From assembly GCF_001665875.1 (NCBI RefSeq), contig NZ_LZTA01000060.1, positions 1-32,625 on the forward strand: 32,625 nt of DNA, written 5' to 3'. This DNA comes from Mycobacterium sp. 852002-40037_SCH5390672 (GTDB lineage: Bacteria > Actinomycetota > Actinomycetes > Mycobacteriales > Mycobacteriaceae). Made by a program: the position numbers and the translations under genes. The notes below the pieces were generated by a model, which saw nothing but the letters and a program-made list of their open reading frames with translations, did no database searches and had not been told where the DNA came from. Shown one piece after another: positions 1 to 9,043 of the stretch (position 1 is the first letter of the stretch; each line of letters starts with the position of its first letter).

Positions 1-255
1 GGGGGTCCTGGGGATTTTTTTCTTCCGCCAAACACGGCCGCAAACGGGGGGGGGTTTCTCCGCAATGGGTGGCAAGCCGGCCGCCGCGGGGGCGGCCGCC
101 GACGCGGGCGTTCCGGCTCGGGACGCGGCCGTGGCGCGATCGACCGTGAGCAGAGCGCAGCCATCCGCGACTGGGCTCGCCGCAACGGGCACAACGTGTC
201 GACGCGTGGCCGCATCCCGGCCGACGTGATCGACGCATTCCACGCGGCGACCTAG
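1..255 (+). CDS. lsr2: Lsr2 nucleoid-associated protein, 3' part (5' end missing and sequence-damaged)
   Basis: This is the C-terminal DNA-binding part of Lsr2, the mycobacterial H-NS-like protein that bridges DNA and silences AT-rich genes. From about position 90 the frame reads a G/R-rich linker, then [18 protein letters not shown] and [20 protein letters not shown] before a TAG stop. The RGR motif is the minor-groove AT-hook-like element known for this family. The frame stays open to base 1, but bases 1 to about 92 do not read as Lsr2 and contain runs such as TTTTTTT and GGGGGGGG. Only fragments resembling the expected middle of Lsr2 can be traced there, so I infer sequencing or assembly error rather than a real variant. 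Lsr2 is about 112 residues in M. tuberculosis, so roughly the N-terminal third (the dimerisation domain) lies outside the window. Confidence 0.93.
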   Translation, partial: GGPGDFFLPPNTAANGGGFLRNGWQAGRRGGGRRRGRSGSGRGRGAIDREQSAAIRDWARRNGHNVSTRGRIPADVIDAFHAAT

Positions 256-263
256 CAGACCTC

Positions 264-300
264 AAACCGGCGCCCGGGCTCCAGGCCTGGGCGCCGGTTT
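264..300 (+). terminator. Strong hairpin terminator after lsr2
   Basis: AAACCGGCGCCC at 264-275 pairs perfectly with GGGCGCCGGTTT at 289-300. The stem can extend by G-C and wobble pairs around a short loop. It starts 8 nt after the lsr2 stop. There is no long U tract, which is usual for mycobacterial terminators. Confidence 0.85.
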
Positions 301-304
301 GTCA

Positions 305-321
305 TTTCGCTGGGCGCGAAA
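305..321. promoter_or_regulatory. ClgR-like operator candidate upstream of clpC1
   Basis: TTTCGC and GCGAAA form perfect 6-bp inverted arms around 5 bp, giving the CGC-N5-GCG core of actinobacterial ClgR sites. ClgR is known to activate clp protease genes, including clpC1, in actinobacteria. The inner bases match the published consensus only in part, so the site is inferred. Confidence 0.5.
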
Positions 322-340
322 CAATCGACTGGCTGGTTGA

Positions 341-367
341 GGAAACGAATTCGAACTTTGCGACGTT
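341..367 (+). promoter_or_regulatory. ECF sigma (SigH/SigE-type) promoter candidate for clpC1
   Basis: GGAAAC at 341-346 and CGTT at 364-367 are separated by 17 bp. This fits the GGAA(C/Y)-N16-18-CGTT pattern of mycobacterial SigH/SigE promoters. It lies just downstream of the ClgR-like palindrome and in the right orientation for clpC1. It rests on sequence match only. Confidence 0.4.
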
Positions 368-579
368 TATCCAGTTACAGCGCTCAACGCCGGTGGCAGT
401 AGCAGGTGAGATTGGACCCGGAAAGACCGAGCGGTCCGCAGCGAAGAAGGCGCCGCAAGGTTAGGCCCGCCGGCAAGCCGACCATTACAGTGGAGACAGG
501 TACGCGATTCCGGCCACAGGGGACCGGCACTGGGCCGCTAACAAGTTTGTACCGATGTTGAGGGAGAGCAGGTAACCCG

Positions 580-3126
<2,547 letters not shown>

Positions 3127-3136
3127 CGATCAGCAC

Positions 3137-3176
3137 AAACGGGCGGTTGGTCTCCTTCGGGACCAGCCGCCCGTTT
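3137..3176 (+). terminator. Hairpin terminator after clpC1
   Basis: AAACGGGCGGTTGGT at 3137-3151 pairs with ACCAGCCGCCCGTTT at 3162-3176, 15 bp with one G-U pair. The stem starts 10 nt after the clpC1 stop and separates it from the B12-controlled operon. Confidence 0.88.
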
Positions 3177-3203
3177 CGCTGCGTCCGCGGCGCTGATCAC
3201 CGT

Positions 3204-3231
3204 TTGCCCGGCCAACGGCGGGGTTTACACT
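3204..3231 (+). promoter_or_regulatory. Promoter candidate for the cobalamin-riboswitch operon
   Basis: TTGCCC (3204-3209) and TACACT (3226-3231) are separated by 16 bp. This would start transcription near 3238, just before the conserved riboswitch core. It is a pattern match only. Confidence 0.5.
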
Positions 3232-3237
3232 GACCGT

Positions 3238-3345
3238 TGTCATCGACGTTTAACGGAATCTGGTGAAAGTCCAGAACGGTCGCGCCACTGTCCAAAGTCA
3301 GACCCGAGACTCGTCACACCCAGCGGGGACGCGTTATCCCCAGAA
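3238..3345 (+). promoter_or_regulatory. Cobalamin (B12) riboswitch controlling cbtB-cbtA
   Basis: The segment contains the B12-box hallmarks: GGTGAAAGTCC at about 3262-3272, CGCGCCACTGT shortly after, then AAAGTCAGACCCGAGAC. Downstream, GGGGA (3325-3329) and TCCCC (3337-3341) form a small hairpin directly against the AAGGAG ribosome-binding site of cbtB. This suggests translational control, with ligand binding hiding the RBS. Its loop (CGCG) could pair with the CGCG in the core, as in the known L5-L13 kissing contact; this is inference. The element is short, so it may belong to the compact class; I cannot assign the class or ligand form. Cobalamin riboswitches upstream of CbtA/CbtB are an established association. 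Confidence 0.9.
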
Positions 3346-3355
3346 GGAGTCGATT

Positions 3356-3571
3356 GTGTCCCACCCGCAGCTAACCGGCAGCCGCACCCGATCGGTCGAT
3401 CTGTCGGCGGCAAGCACCGCGCTTTGGCTGGCGGCGACCGTCTTCCTCGCGTTGCTGGCGCTGTACTTCGTCGGCGTCGACCAGGGGGCGGTCTCGCTGT
3501 TCGGCAGCGACTCGCACGTGCACGAGTTCGTGCATGACGCGCGCCACCTCCTCGGCTTCCCCTGCCACTGA
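3356..3571 (+). CDS. cbtB: CbtB, small cobalt-transport subunit
   Basis: The 71-residue membrane protein has one transmembrane helix (about residues 22-41) and a short C-terminal segment rich in histidine and ending in cysteine: HVHEFVHDARHLLGFPCH. The His-rich tail with a conserved HEFVHDARH core is typical of CbtB, the small partner of CbtA in predicted B12-regulated cobalt uptake. The GTG at 3356 is chosen because AAGGAG lies 6 nt before it, next to the riboswitch hairpin. Starts further upstream in the same frame would fall inside the riboswitch. Its partner cbtA begins 8 nt after the stop, so the two are surely co-transcribed. The function as a cobalt importer comes from comparative genomics of the family. 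Confidence 0.9.
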   Translation: MSHPQLTGSRTRSVDLSAASTALWLAATVFLALLALYFVGVDQGAVSLFGSDSHVHEFVHDARHLLGFPCH

Positions 3572-3579
3572 TCCGTCTC

Positions 3580-4371
3580 GTGGAGAAACGCCTGATCGCG
3601 GGCGGTCTTCTGGCGGGCGCTGTCGGCGCGGTGCTGGCGTTCGTCTTCGCCCGCCTGTGCGCCGAGCCCGTCATCGGCCGCGCCATCGCTTTTGAAGACG
3701 GCCGCACCGACGCCGAGAATGCGCACGGCGTGCACGAGCACGGCGCCGAGTTGTTCACCCGCGGCGTGCAATCGGGCCCCGGGCTGGGGTTCGGCGTGCT
3801 GATCTTCGGTCTCGCCATGGGCGCGCTGTTCGCCGTGCTGTTCAGCGTGGTCTACGCGCGGACGCAAGTTGGTCAACCGCGGGCGCTTTCGTTGCTCCTG
3901 GCGGCCGGCGCGTTCGGGGCGGTGTACGTGGTGCCGTTCGTGAAGTATCCGCCCAACCCACCGGCGGTCGGGCAGGCCGACACGATCGGGGCGCGCACCG
4001 GCTGGTACCTGGTGATGGTGCTGGTGTCGGTGGTGCTGGCAATCGGCGCGGTGTGGCTGGCGCGGCGCCTCGTCGCCCGGTTCGGCGCGTGGAACGCACG
4101 GCTGCTGGCGGCCGGGGCGTATCTGGTGGTGATCGTCGTGGTGGCGTCGTTGCTGCCGGGCGTGGACGAGATCCCCGAGCCGCTGCGCGATGGCGCGGGC
4201 ACGATCGTCTATCCGGGATTTCCCGCCGACGTCCTCTACGAGTTCAGGTTGCTGTCGCTGGCCACGCAGCTGGTGCTGTGGGCGGGTATCGGTCTGGTCT
4301 TCGCGACCATCAGCGGCCGGCTGCTCGGGGCACGGGAACCGCGCGGGCAGGCGTCGAGTATCGCGGCGTGA
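3580..4371 (+). CDS. cbtA: CbtA, cobalt-transport integral membrane subunit
   Basis: The 263-residue polytopic membrane protein has about six hydrophobic segments (about residues 5-25, 70-92, 102-120, 140-160, 173-193, 228-248). A His-rich stretch HGVHEHG at about 48-54 and the motif KYPPNPPAVG after the third segment are features of CbtA. With CbtB it forms a predicted transporter bringing in cobalt for B12 synthesis; direct biochemical proof is limited for the family. Its position behind a cobalamin riboswitch supports the assignment. It starts with GTG 8 nt after cbtB, and its TGA stop overlaps the GTG of the next gene (GTGA), so translation is probably coupled. I recall no cbtAB at this site in M. 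tuberculosis, where PE_PGRS59 and Rv3594 lie after clpC1. Confidence 0.9.
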   Translation: MEKRLIAGGLLAGAVGAVLAFVFARLCAEPVIGRAIAFEDGRTDAENAHGVHEHGAELFTRGVQSGPGLGFGVLIFGLAMGALFAVLFSVVYARTQVGQPRALSLLLAAGAFGAVYVVPFVKYPPNPPAVGQADTIGARTGWYLVMVLVSVVLAIGAVWLARRLVARFGAWNARLLAAGAYLVVIVVVASLLPGVDEIPEPLRDGAGTIVYPGFPADVLYEFRLLSLATQLVLWAGIGLVFATISGRLLGAREPRGQASSIAA

Positions 4372-4916
4372 CCGAGGTCGTCCGGCTGACCCTGTTCTCG
4401 CATGGCATGACGGATGCCTTGGCGGACGGGCGTTTTCCCACTGACGAACCGCTGAACGCGCTCGGCCGCCGCCAGGTTGAGGCGTTGGGCGGCCTCGCCG
4501 GTGCGGCGCTGCGTCAGCTGGCCGGACCCGAGCAGCGCACCCGGCAGACCGCGAAATTGCTTGGCCTGCAAGCCGATACCGAGCCGCGGTTGGCCGACCT
4601 CAACTGCGGACGGTGGCGCGGCGAGGCGCTTGCGGCCCTGCCGCCGGAGGAACTCGACGTGTGGCTGACCCAACCGGCCGCCGCTCCCCACGGTGGTGAG
4701 TCGATCACCGACCTGGTCTCCCGGGTTTCGCAGTGGCTGGAGTCGTTGACCGCCAACCCATTACGCACGGTGGCGGTGACGCACCCGGCGGTGAGCCGGG
4801 CGGCGATCGTGGCGGCGCTCGACATCGCCCCGGCATCGTTTTGGCGCATCGACGTCGCGCCGGCCGGCCGCATCGTCATGCATTTCCGGGCCGGCCGTTG
4901 GACGCTGCGCTTCTAG
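4368..4916 (+). CDS. Histidine-phosphatase-fold protein with SHG in place of RHG
   Basis: The 182-residue product is a phosphoglycerate-mutase-like (histidine phosphatase, clan 2H) protein. The N-terminal strand reads LTLFSHGMT, so the catalytic His12 is kept but the preceding arginine of the usual RHG motif is Ser11. Other motifs remain: QRTRQTAKLLG (56-66), LNCGRWRGEA (78-87), HGGES (108-112) and the second histidine in VTHPAVSRAA (H139). The start overlaps the end of cbtA by the GTGA tetranucleotide, so it belongs to the B12-controlled operon. Related enzymes in cobalamin pathways include CobC, the alpha-ribazole phosphatase, so a role in B12 nucleotide-loop assembly is possible. The loss of arginine could mean altered or weak phosphatase activity. 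Function is not assigned beyond fold. Confidence 0.85.
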   Translation: MTEVVRLTLFSHGMTDALADGRFPTDEPLNALGRRQVEALGGLAGAALRQLAGPEQRTRQTAKLLGLQADTEPRLADLNCGRWRGEALAALPPEELDVWLTQPAAAPHGGESITDLVSRVSQWLESLTANPLRTVAVTHPAVSRAAIVAALDIAPASFWRIDVAPAGRIVMHFRAGRWTLRF

Positions 4917-4920
4917 AGCC

Positions 4921-6285
4921 TCAGCGCGGGGCGATCAGCGCGAAGGCCTGTTTGGCCACCTTCAACATCCAGCTGGTCACGGTGGGCCCGTGATCGCGCG
5001 GCCAGTTCAGCTGAAAGCTCACCACCCACGGCTGCCGTGTGTTGTCGACGGCATACCAACTGAACGTCAAATCACCCGGCAGGCCACCGGCTTTCGCGCC
5101 GATGTAGGGCCAGACGTTGTGGTCGAGCTGGATACCCGCGACCGCGGAGAGGATCTCGCGCACCGGTGCGGCCTTGCCGACCGCGTCGGCCTGCAGTGCC
5201 GCATGGACCCGGCAGATGTCCTCGGCGTTGCCGTACCACTCCGCGCCGTAGGAGGACGCCGGCGAGTGAGCCCGCATCGGATCCGGGTCGTACGGCGTCG
5301 AATTCGCCTGCTCGAGCAGTCGCGCGCGGACTTGCGGTGACCCGTGCTCCCATTGGCCACGCAGATCGGGCCTGCCCCAGCCGACGGAGAACAACTCGTA
5401 CATCGTCGGGAACGGGGTCATGCTGGCCGGGTCGTGATGGCCGGCCGTGGCGAGCGCTTCGGAGATGGCCTGCGTGCCCATCCTCCCGATCAGCAAGTCG
5501 GTCGCCATGTTGTCGCTGGTGGCGATCATCTTCTCGGCGGCGGTGCGCACCGAAACATGCGCTCCGGCAGGCAATGCCAACCCCGACGAGCCCACCGCCC
5601 GGCTCTTTTCGGTGACGGTCAGCTGATCATCCCAGGACACCGTTCCGTTCTTGATCGCGCCCGCCAGCGCATGCAACACGTACAGCTTGAAAATTGATGC
5701 CAGCGGCAAAGACTCGCGTGTGTTGGTGCCCGCCACCGGGTCGCAGTGGCCGTCGTTGACCTTGGCGACTTGATAGGAATAGCGCGCACCGGTCTTGCTC
5801 AACACCGCGTCGATGTCGTGCCACGAGTTGATCGTGGGCGCCTGGGTGTCGAGATCGAAGTGACCCACATATCCGCCGTCGTCGGTGTGAATTCGGATGT
5901 CTTGTCGCGCACCGTAGGACGAGGTCAGGTGCAGGGTCGCCACACTCGCGCCGAGGTCGACGCCGTTGAGCGTGAATGGACGGTCCCACCACAGCGCCTC
6001 CATGGTGGCTTCGACCGACTCGACCTTGTCGGGCGCGGCGAGGGTGCCCACCCCGACCGGCCCGATGGGCCAGTCCGAGTTGAGCATGTCCAGCGTCTGC
6101 TGGGCCCGGATGCCGGGCGGGGTCCGGGTGTCGATCTGCCGGCCCGGATTCGCCGCGTTCGCCTGCGGGGAGGGGTTAGGGGCGCAACCGGACGCCAATG
6201 TCACTACCAGTGCGGCGGCCGCGCTCAGCGTCAATGCGCGGCGCCAGGCCGATAGCCCGCTAGCCAGCCTGCTTGTTGCCGGCAA
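4921..6285 (-). CDS. lpqF: LpqF, lipoprotein with serine beta-lactamase/DD-peptidase-like domain
   Basis: The 454-residue lipoprotein has a signal peptide (RRALTLSAAAALVVTLASGC) with lipobox LASGC and acylated Cys34. An N-terminal domain (about 50-165) precedes a class A beta-lactamase-like domain holding SIFK (197-200), SDN (257-259) and KAG (398-400), which match the SxxK, SDN and KTG elements. It corresponds to M. tuberculosis LpqF (Rv3593), which is similar in length. The substrate is unknown; a penicillin-binding or esterase-like role is a guess from the fold. The frame begins at a TTG at 6285 inside the end of mhuD (26-nt overlap), which implies co-transcription with mhuD. No ATG or GTG that would leave a full signal peptide is available downstream, so TTG is preferred. 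It ends 4 nt from the convergent phosphatase gene. Confidence 0.9.
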   Translation of the reverse strand: MPATSRLASGLSAWRRALTLSAAAALVVTLASGCAPNPSPQANAANPGRQIDTRTPPGIRAQQTLDMLNSDWPIGPVGVGTLAAPDKVESVEATMEALWWDRPFTLNGVDLGASVATLHLTSSYGARQDIRIHTDDGGYVGHFDLDTQAPTINSWHDIDAVLSKTGARYSYQVAKVNDGHCDPVAGTNTRESLPLASIFKLYVLHALAGAIKNGTVSWDDQLTVTEKSRAVGSSGLALPAGAHVSVRTAAEKMIATSDNMATDLLIGRMGTQAISEALATAGHHDPASMTPFPTMYELFSVGWGRPDLRGQWEHGSPQVRARLLEQANSTPYDPDPMRAHSPASSYGAEWYGNAEDICRVHAALQADAVGKAAPVREILSAVAGIQLDHNVWPYIGAKAGGLPGDLTFSWYAVDNTRQPWVVSFQLNWPRDHGPTVTSWMLKVAKQAFALIAPR

Positions 6286-6580
6286 CGTCCATCACAACCT
6301 CGAATTCCAGCAGCGAGGCCCCGGTCGCGACCGGCTTCGCCCGCTCACCGGAGTGCGCTTCGATGGCGGGCCCCTGCGCCCACGCCTGGAATGCCTCTTC
6401 GGACTCCCACTGGGTCACCACGAAGTAGCGGTTCTCGCCCTTGATGGGGCGGAGCAGCTGAAAGCCGAGGAAGCCGGGCTGATTGTCGACGGCGTGCGCC
6501 CGGTGGGCGAACCGCTTCTCCAGCTCCGGGCCGGCGTCGGCGGGTACCTCGATTGCGTTGATCTTCACCACTGGCGACAT
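6260..6580 (-). CDS. mhuD: MhuD, haem-degrading monooxygenase (mycobilin-producing)
   Basis: The 106-residue ABM-domain protein matches M. tuberculosis MhuD (Rv3592), shifted by one residue at the N terminus. MhuD cleaves haem to mycobilin isomers and releases iron without CO. Asn8, Trp67 and His76 (Asn7, Trp66 and haem-ligand His75 in M. tuberculosis) are conserved, as is the core FLGFQLLRPIKGE. The product has no signal peptide and should act in the cytoplasm as a dimer. The start ATG faces the divergent hydrolase gene across 63 bp. lpqF overlaps its 3' end, so the two form an operon. An IdeR box might be expected near here, but I did not see a convincing one. Confidence 0.95.
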   Translation of the reverse strand: MSPVVKINAIEVPADAGPELEKRFAHRAHAVDNQPGFLGFQLLRPIKGENRYFVVTQWESEEAFQAWAQGPAIEAHSGERAKPVATGASLLEFEVVMDVAGNKQAG

Positions 6581-6643
6581 GCCGCTAGGCTACCCCGCCC
6601 ATCCCCGTGCTCAAGCCCAGGGCGGTGCACGCAAGATGGTGCT

Positions 6644-7399
6644 ATGCCCAGCCATCTGTTGACTTGCCACGGTGGAAACGGCGAGCCGGTGGTGCTGGTC
6701 CACGGCCTGATGGGGCGGGGAACCACCTGGCCGCGGCAGCTGCCGTGGCTGACCCTGCTGGGCACCGTGTACACCTACGACGCGTTGTGGCACCGGGGCC
6801 GCGATGTCGACGATCCGCACCCGATCAGTACCGAACGGTTCGTGGCCGATTTGGCCGACGCGGTGAGCACACTGGCGGTGCCGGTCAGGATGGTCGGGCA
6901 CTCGATGGGCGCCCTGCATGCGTGGTGCTTGGCGGCCGAGCGACCCGAACTGGTTTCCGCCCTGGTACTCGAGGACATGGCGCCGGACTTCCGCGGCCGC
7001 ACCACCGGCCCCTGGGAACCCTGGCTGCATGCACTTCCGGTCGAATTCGACTCCGCCGAACAGGTTTTCGCCGAGTTTGGGCCCGTCGCCGGCCAGTATT
7101 TCCTGGAGGCCTTCGACCGCACCGAAACCGGTTGGCGGCTGCACGGTCACACCGCGCGGTGGATCGAGATCGCCGCCGAATGGGGCACCCGGGACTACTG
7201 GGCGCAGTGGCGCGCGGTGCGCGCCCCCGCGCTGCTCATCGAGGCCGGCAATTCGGTAACCCCGCCGGGCCAGATGCAACGGATGGCCGAAAATACAAGC
7301 ACCGCAACATATTTGAAGATTCCACAAGCCGGTCATCTGGTTCACGACGAGGCACCTCAGCGTTACCGTCAAGCCGTCGAGTCATTCCTCGCCGGCTAG
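6644..7399 (+). CDS. Alpha/beta-fold hydrolase (Rv3591c-like)
   Basis: The 251-residue cytoplasmic protein has the alpha/beta hydrolase layout: oxyanion-hole region VLVHGLMG (17-24), nucleophile elbow GHSMG with Ser87, a cap region rich in Trp (about 115-190), and catalytic His231 in PQAGHLVHDEAP. The natural substrate is unknown; the family includes esterases, lipases and C-C hydrolases. The ATG at 6644 begins MPSHLLTCHGG, and an earlier in-frame start would run into mhuD. The last 18 bases overlap the end of the convergent mutY. Bases about 7285-7325 are noticeably richer in A/T than the rest. PE_PGRS58, present next to this gene in M. tuberculosis, is absent here. Confidence 0.88.
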   Translation: MPSHLLTCHGGNGEPVVLVHGLMGRGTTWPRQLPWLTLLGTVYTYDALWHRGRDVDDPHPISTERFVADLADAVSTLAVPVRMVGHSMGALHAWCLAAERPELVSALVLEDMAPDFRGRTTGPWEPWLHALPVEFDSAEQVFAEFGPVAGQYFLEAFDRTETGWRLHGHTARWIEIAAEWGTRDYWAQWRAVRAPALLIEAGNSVTPPGQMQRMAENTSTATYLKIPQAGHLVHDEAPQRYRQAVESFLAG

Positions 7400-8281
7400 G
7401 GCGAACCTGCCGTCGCGCGTCTGCGCCACCAAGCCGTCGGCCAGCAGCGAATACAGCGCGCGGTCTCGCTGTGCGGTATCGGTCAGCCACGCCACATCCA
7501 GTTCGGCGCGAGTCACCGGAGAATCGTTGGCGCGCAAGACATCCAGCAGCCGTCCGCGGACCTGGCGGTCGGTTCCGGCGTAGGTCTGAACGCGGCGGGC
7601 GGGCCCCTGCGCGGGGGGATAGCCGGCATGCCGCCACGCGCAGCGGCCGAGTGGGCACAGCCCACAGCGCGGCCCACGTGCCGTGCACACCGTCGCGCCC
7701 AGCTCCATCAGCGCCACCGAGAACGTCGGCGCCGTGCCGTCGGCGGGCAGCAGCGCCGACACGTCGGCGTGGTCGCGCGTCGCCGACGGTGCGCCCGCGT
7801 CGGCCAGGCCGTGCACCGCGCGCGCCACCACCCGGCGCACGTTGGTGTCCACCACCGGAACCGGCTGGCCATAGGCGAAGCAGGCGATCGCGCGAGCGGT
7901 GTAGCTGCCGACACCGGGCAGGGTCAGCAGGGTGTCGACGTCGTCGGGAACGACGTCGCCGTGATCCCGCGCGATCACGATGGCGCACTCGTGTAACCGC
8001 TTGGCCCGCCGCGGATAGCCCAGCTTGCCCCAGGCGCGCAGCACGTCGGCCGCGCTGGCGGCGGCCGTGGCCGACGCGGTGGGCCAGCGCCGCACCCAGT
8101 CCGTCCAGATCGGCAGCACCCGGGAGACCGGCGTCTGCTGCAGCATGAATTCGCTGACCAGGATCTGCCAGGCGCTGACTCCGGGCTCGCGCCACGGCAG
8201 ATCGCGGCGCGCTGTTTCGTACCATCCCAGAAGTTCATCCGCCGGGATTCGAGGTCGGCTATCCACGGGCGACCGCGGCAC
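7382..8281 (-). CDS. mutY: MutY, adenine DNA glycosylase
   Basis: MutY removes adenine mispaired with 8-oxoguanine or guanine. The 299-residue product (for the GTG at 8281) has the opening LPWREPGVSAWQILVSEFMLQQTP, containing the catalytic Glu of SEFMLQQT. It also has the helix-hairpin-helix LPGVGSYTARA, the catalytic Asp in VPVVDTNVRR, and an iron-sulfur motif CTARGPRCGLCPLGRC with spacing C-x6-C-x2-C-x4-C. The last spacing is one residue shorter than in E. coli MutY, and I recall the same in M. tuberculosis. The frame stays open far upstream through canB, but that part is antisense shadow. GTG 8281 and GTG 8266 are the plausible starts; the first leaves an N-terminal extension closer to M. 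tuberculosis MutY. A winged, MutT-like C-terminal part is short or absent. Confidence 0.93.
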   Translation of the reverse strand: MPRSPVDSRPRIPADELLGWYETARRDLPWREPGVSAWQILVSEFMLQQTPVSRVLPIWTDWVRRWPTASATAAASAADVLRAWGKLGYPRRAKRLHECAIVIARDHGDVVPDDVDTLLTLPGVGSYTARAIACFAYGQPVPVVDTNVRRVVARAVHGLADAGAPSATRDHADVSALLPADGTAPTFSVALMELGATVCTARGPRCGLCPLGRCAWRHAGYPPAQGPARRVQTYAGTDRQVRGRLLDVLRANDSPVTRAELDVAWLTDTAQRDRALYSLLADGLVAQTRDGRFALAGEE

Positions 8282-8282
8282 A

Positions 8283-8295
8283 GCACAATGTGTGC
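8283..8295. promoter_or_regulatory. Palindromic bidirectional promoter between mutY and canB
   Basis: GCACA and TGTGC are exact inverted arms around ATG, filling the space between the two start codons. On the + strand CACAAT ends 7 nt before the canB ATG at 8297. On the - strand CACATT ends 5 nt before the mutY GTG at 8281. Both genes could therefore be leaderless and share one symmetrical -10 region. This is inferred from spacing only. Confidence 0.45.
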
Positions 8296-8296
8296 C

Positions 8297-8914
8297 ATGC
8301 CCAACACCACTCCGGCAACAGCATGGAAGACACTCAAAGAGGGTAACGAGCGATTCGTCGCCGGCCGTCCCGAGCATCCGAACCAAAGCGTCGAGCGCCG
8401 CGCGAGTTTGGTGTCCGGCCAGCAGCCGATCGCGGCGGTGTTCGCCTGCGCGGACAGCCGGGTGGCCGCCGAGCTCCTCTTCGACCAGGGGCTGGGCGAC
8501 ATCTTCGTGGTTCGCACGGCCGGGCAGGCGATGGACACGGCGGTCTTGGGCTCCATCGAGTACGCGGTGGCGGCGCTCAACGTTCCGCTCGTCGTCGTCG
8601 TCGGCCATTCCGGCTGCGGTGCGGTCAAGGCGGCCGTGGGAGCGATCGACGACGGCGCGGTACCCGGCGGTTTCGTGCGCGATGTGGTGGAACGCGTGGC
8701 CCCGTCGATCCTGGTGGGCCGTCGCGACGGCCTGAGCAGCGTCGACGAGCTCGAGAGGCGGCACGTAACCGAAACCGTCGCGCAGCTCGCGTCTCGATCG
8801 ACGATCATCGCCGAGCGGTTGGCCGCGGGCACGCTGGCGATAGCCGGCGTCACCTATCAGCTGGCGGACGGGCGGGCCGAGCTGTCCGACCACACCGGCG
8901 ACTTGGGCGAGTAA
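8297..8914 (+). CDS. canB: CanB, beta-class carbonic anhydrase
   Basis: The enzyme interconverts CO2 and bicarbonate in the cytoplasm. The 205-residue product is the length of M. tuberculosis CanB (Rv3588c). The zinc ligands Cys51, His104 and Cys107 and the catalytic Asp53-Arg55 dyad are in place: CADSR at 51-55 and GHSGCGAV at 103-110. The ATG at 8297 (MPNTTPATAW) is preferred to the in-frame ATG at 8288. It matches the M. tuberculosis N terminus, and CACAAT lies 7 nt upstream, fitting a leaderless transcript. It diverges from mutY across a 15-bp gap. Confidence 0.95.
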   Translation: MPNTTPATAWKTLKEGNERFVAGRPEHPNQSVERRASLVSGQQPIAAVFACADSRVAAELLFDQGLGDIFVVRTAGQAMDTAVLGSIEYAVAALNVPLVVVVGHSGCGAVKAAVGAIDDGAVPGGFVRDVVERVAPSILVGRRDGLSSVDELERRHVTETVAQLASRSTIIAERLAAGTLAIAGVTYQLADGRAELSDHTGDLGE

Positions 8915-9030
8915 ACAGCGGCAAACACGGATCGGGAAATCCCGGCCGCCCGGTCGCTACTACACGGCGGTTGGCCAGCAAACCTGGCGACACGCCGAGG
9001 CGGGTCAGCCGAATCGATGTGACCTGGGCC

Positions 9031-9043
9031 TACGCTGCGAACG
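9031..9043 (+). promoter_or_regulatory. Leaderless promoter (-10 TACGCT) for the Rv3587c-like gene
   Basis: TACGCT at 9031-9036 ends 6 nt before the GTG at 9043. This is the usual spacing for a mycobacterial leaderless transcript starting on the G of GTG. It supports GTG 9043 over the upstream TTG at 8971. Confidence 0.55.

Larger units (their letters stand above)
301..579 (+). promoter_or_regulatory. clpC1 upstream region: gene-free leader with two regulatory candidates
   Basis: No credible gene lies between the lsr2 terminator and clpC1. The region holds a ClgR-like palindrome (305-321) and an ECF-type promoter candidate (341-367), listed separately, and ends in a purine-rich ribosome-binding sequence (GAGGGAGAG, about 556-564) before the ATG. 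The roughly 200 nt from the candidate promoter to the start codon would make a long 5' UTR. I see no recognisable riboswitch in it. Confidence 0.6.

Noticed and set aside
8282..8893. N-terminal extension of mutY running antisense through canB
   Set aside because: canB is complete on the other strand with intact zinc ligands, and MutY homologues have no such extension.
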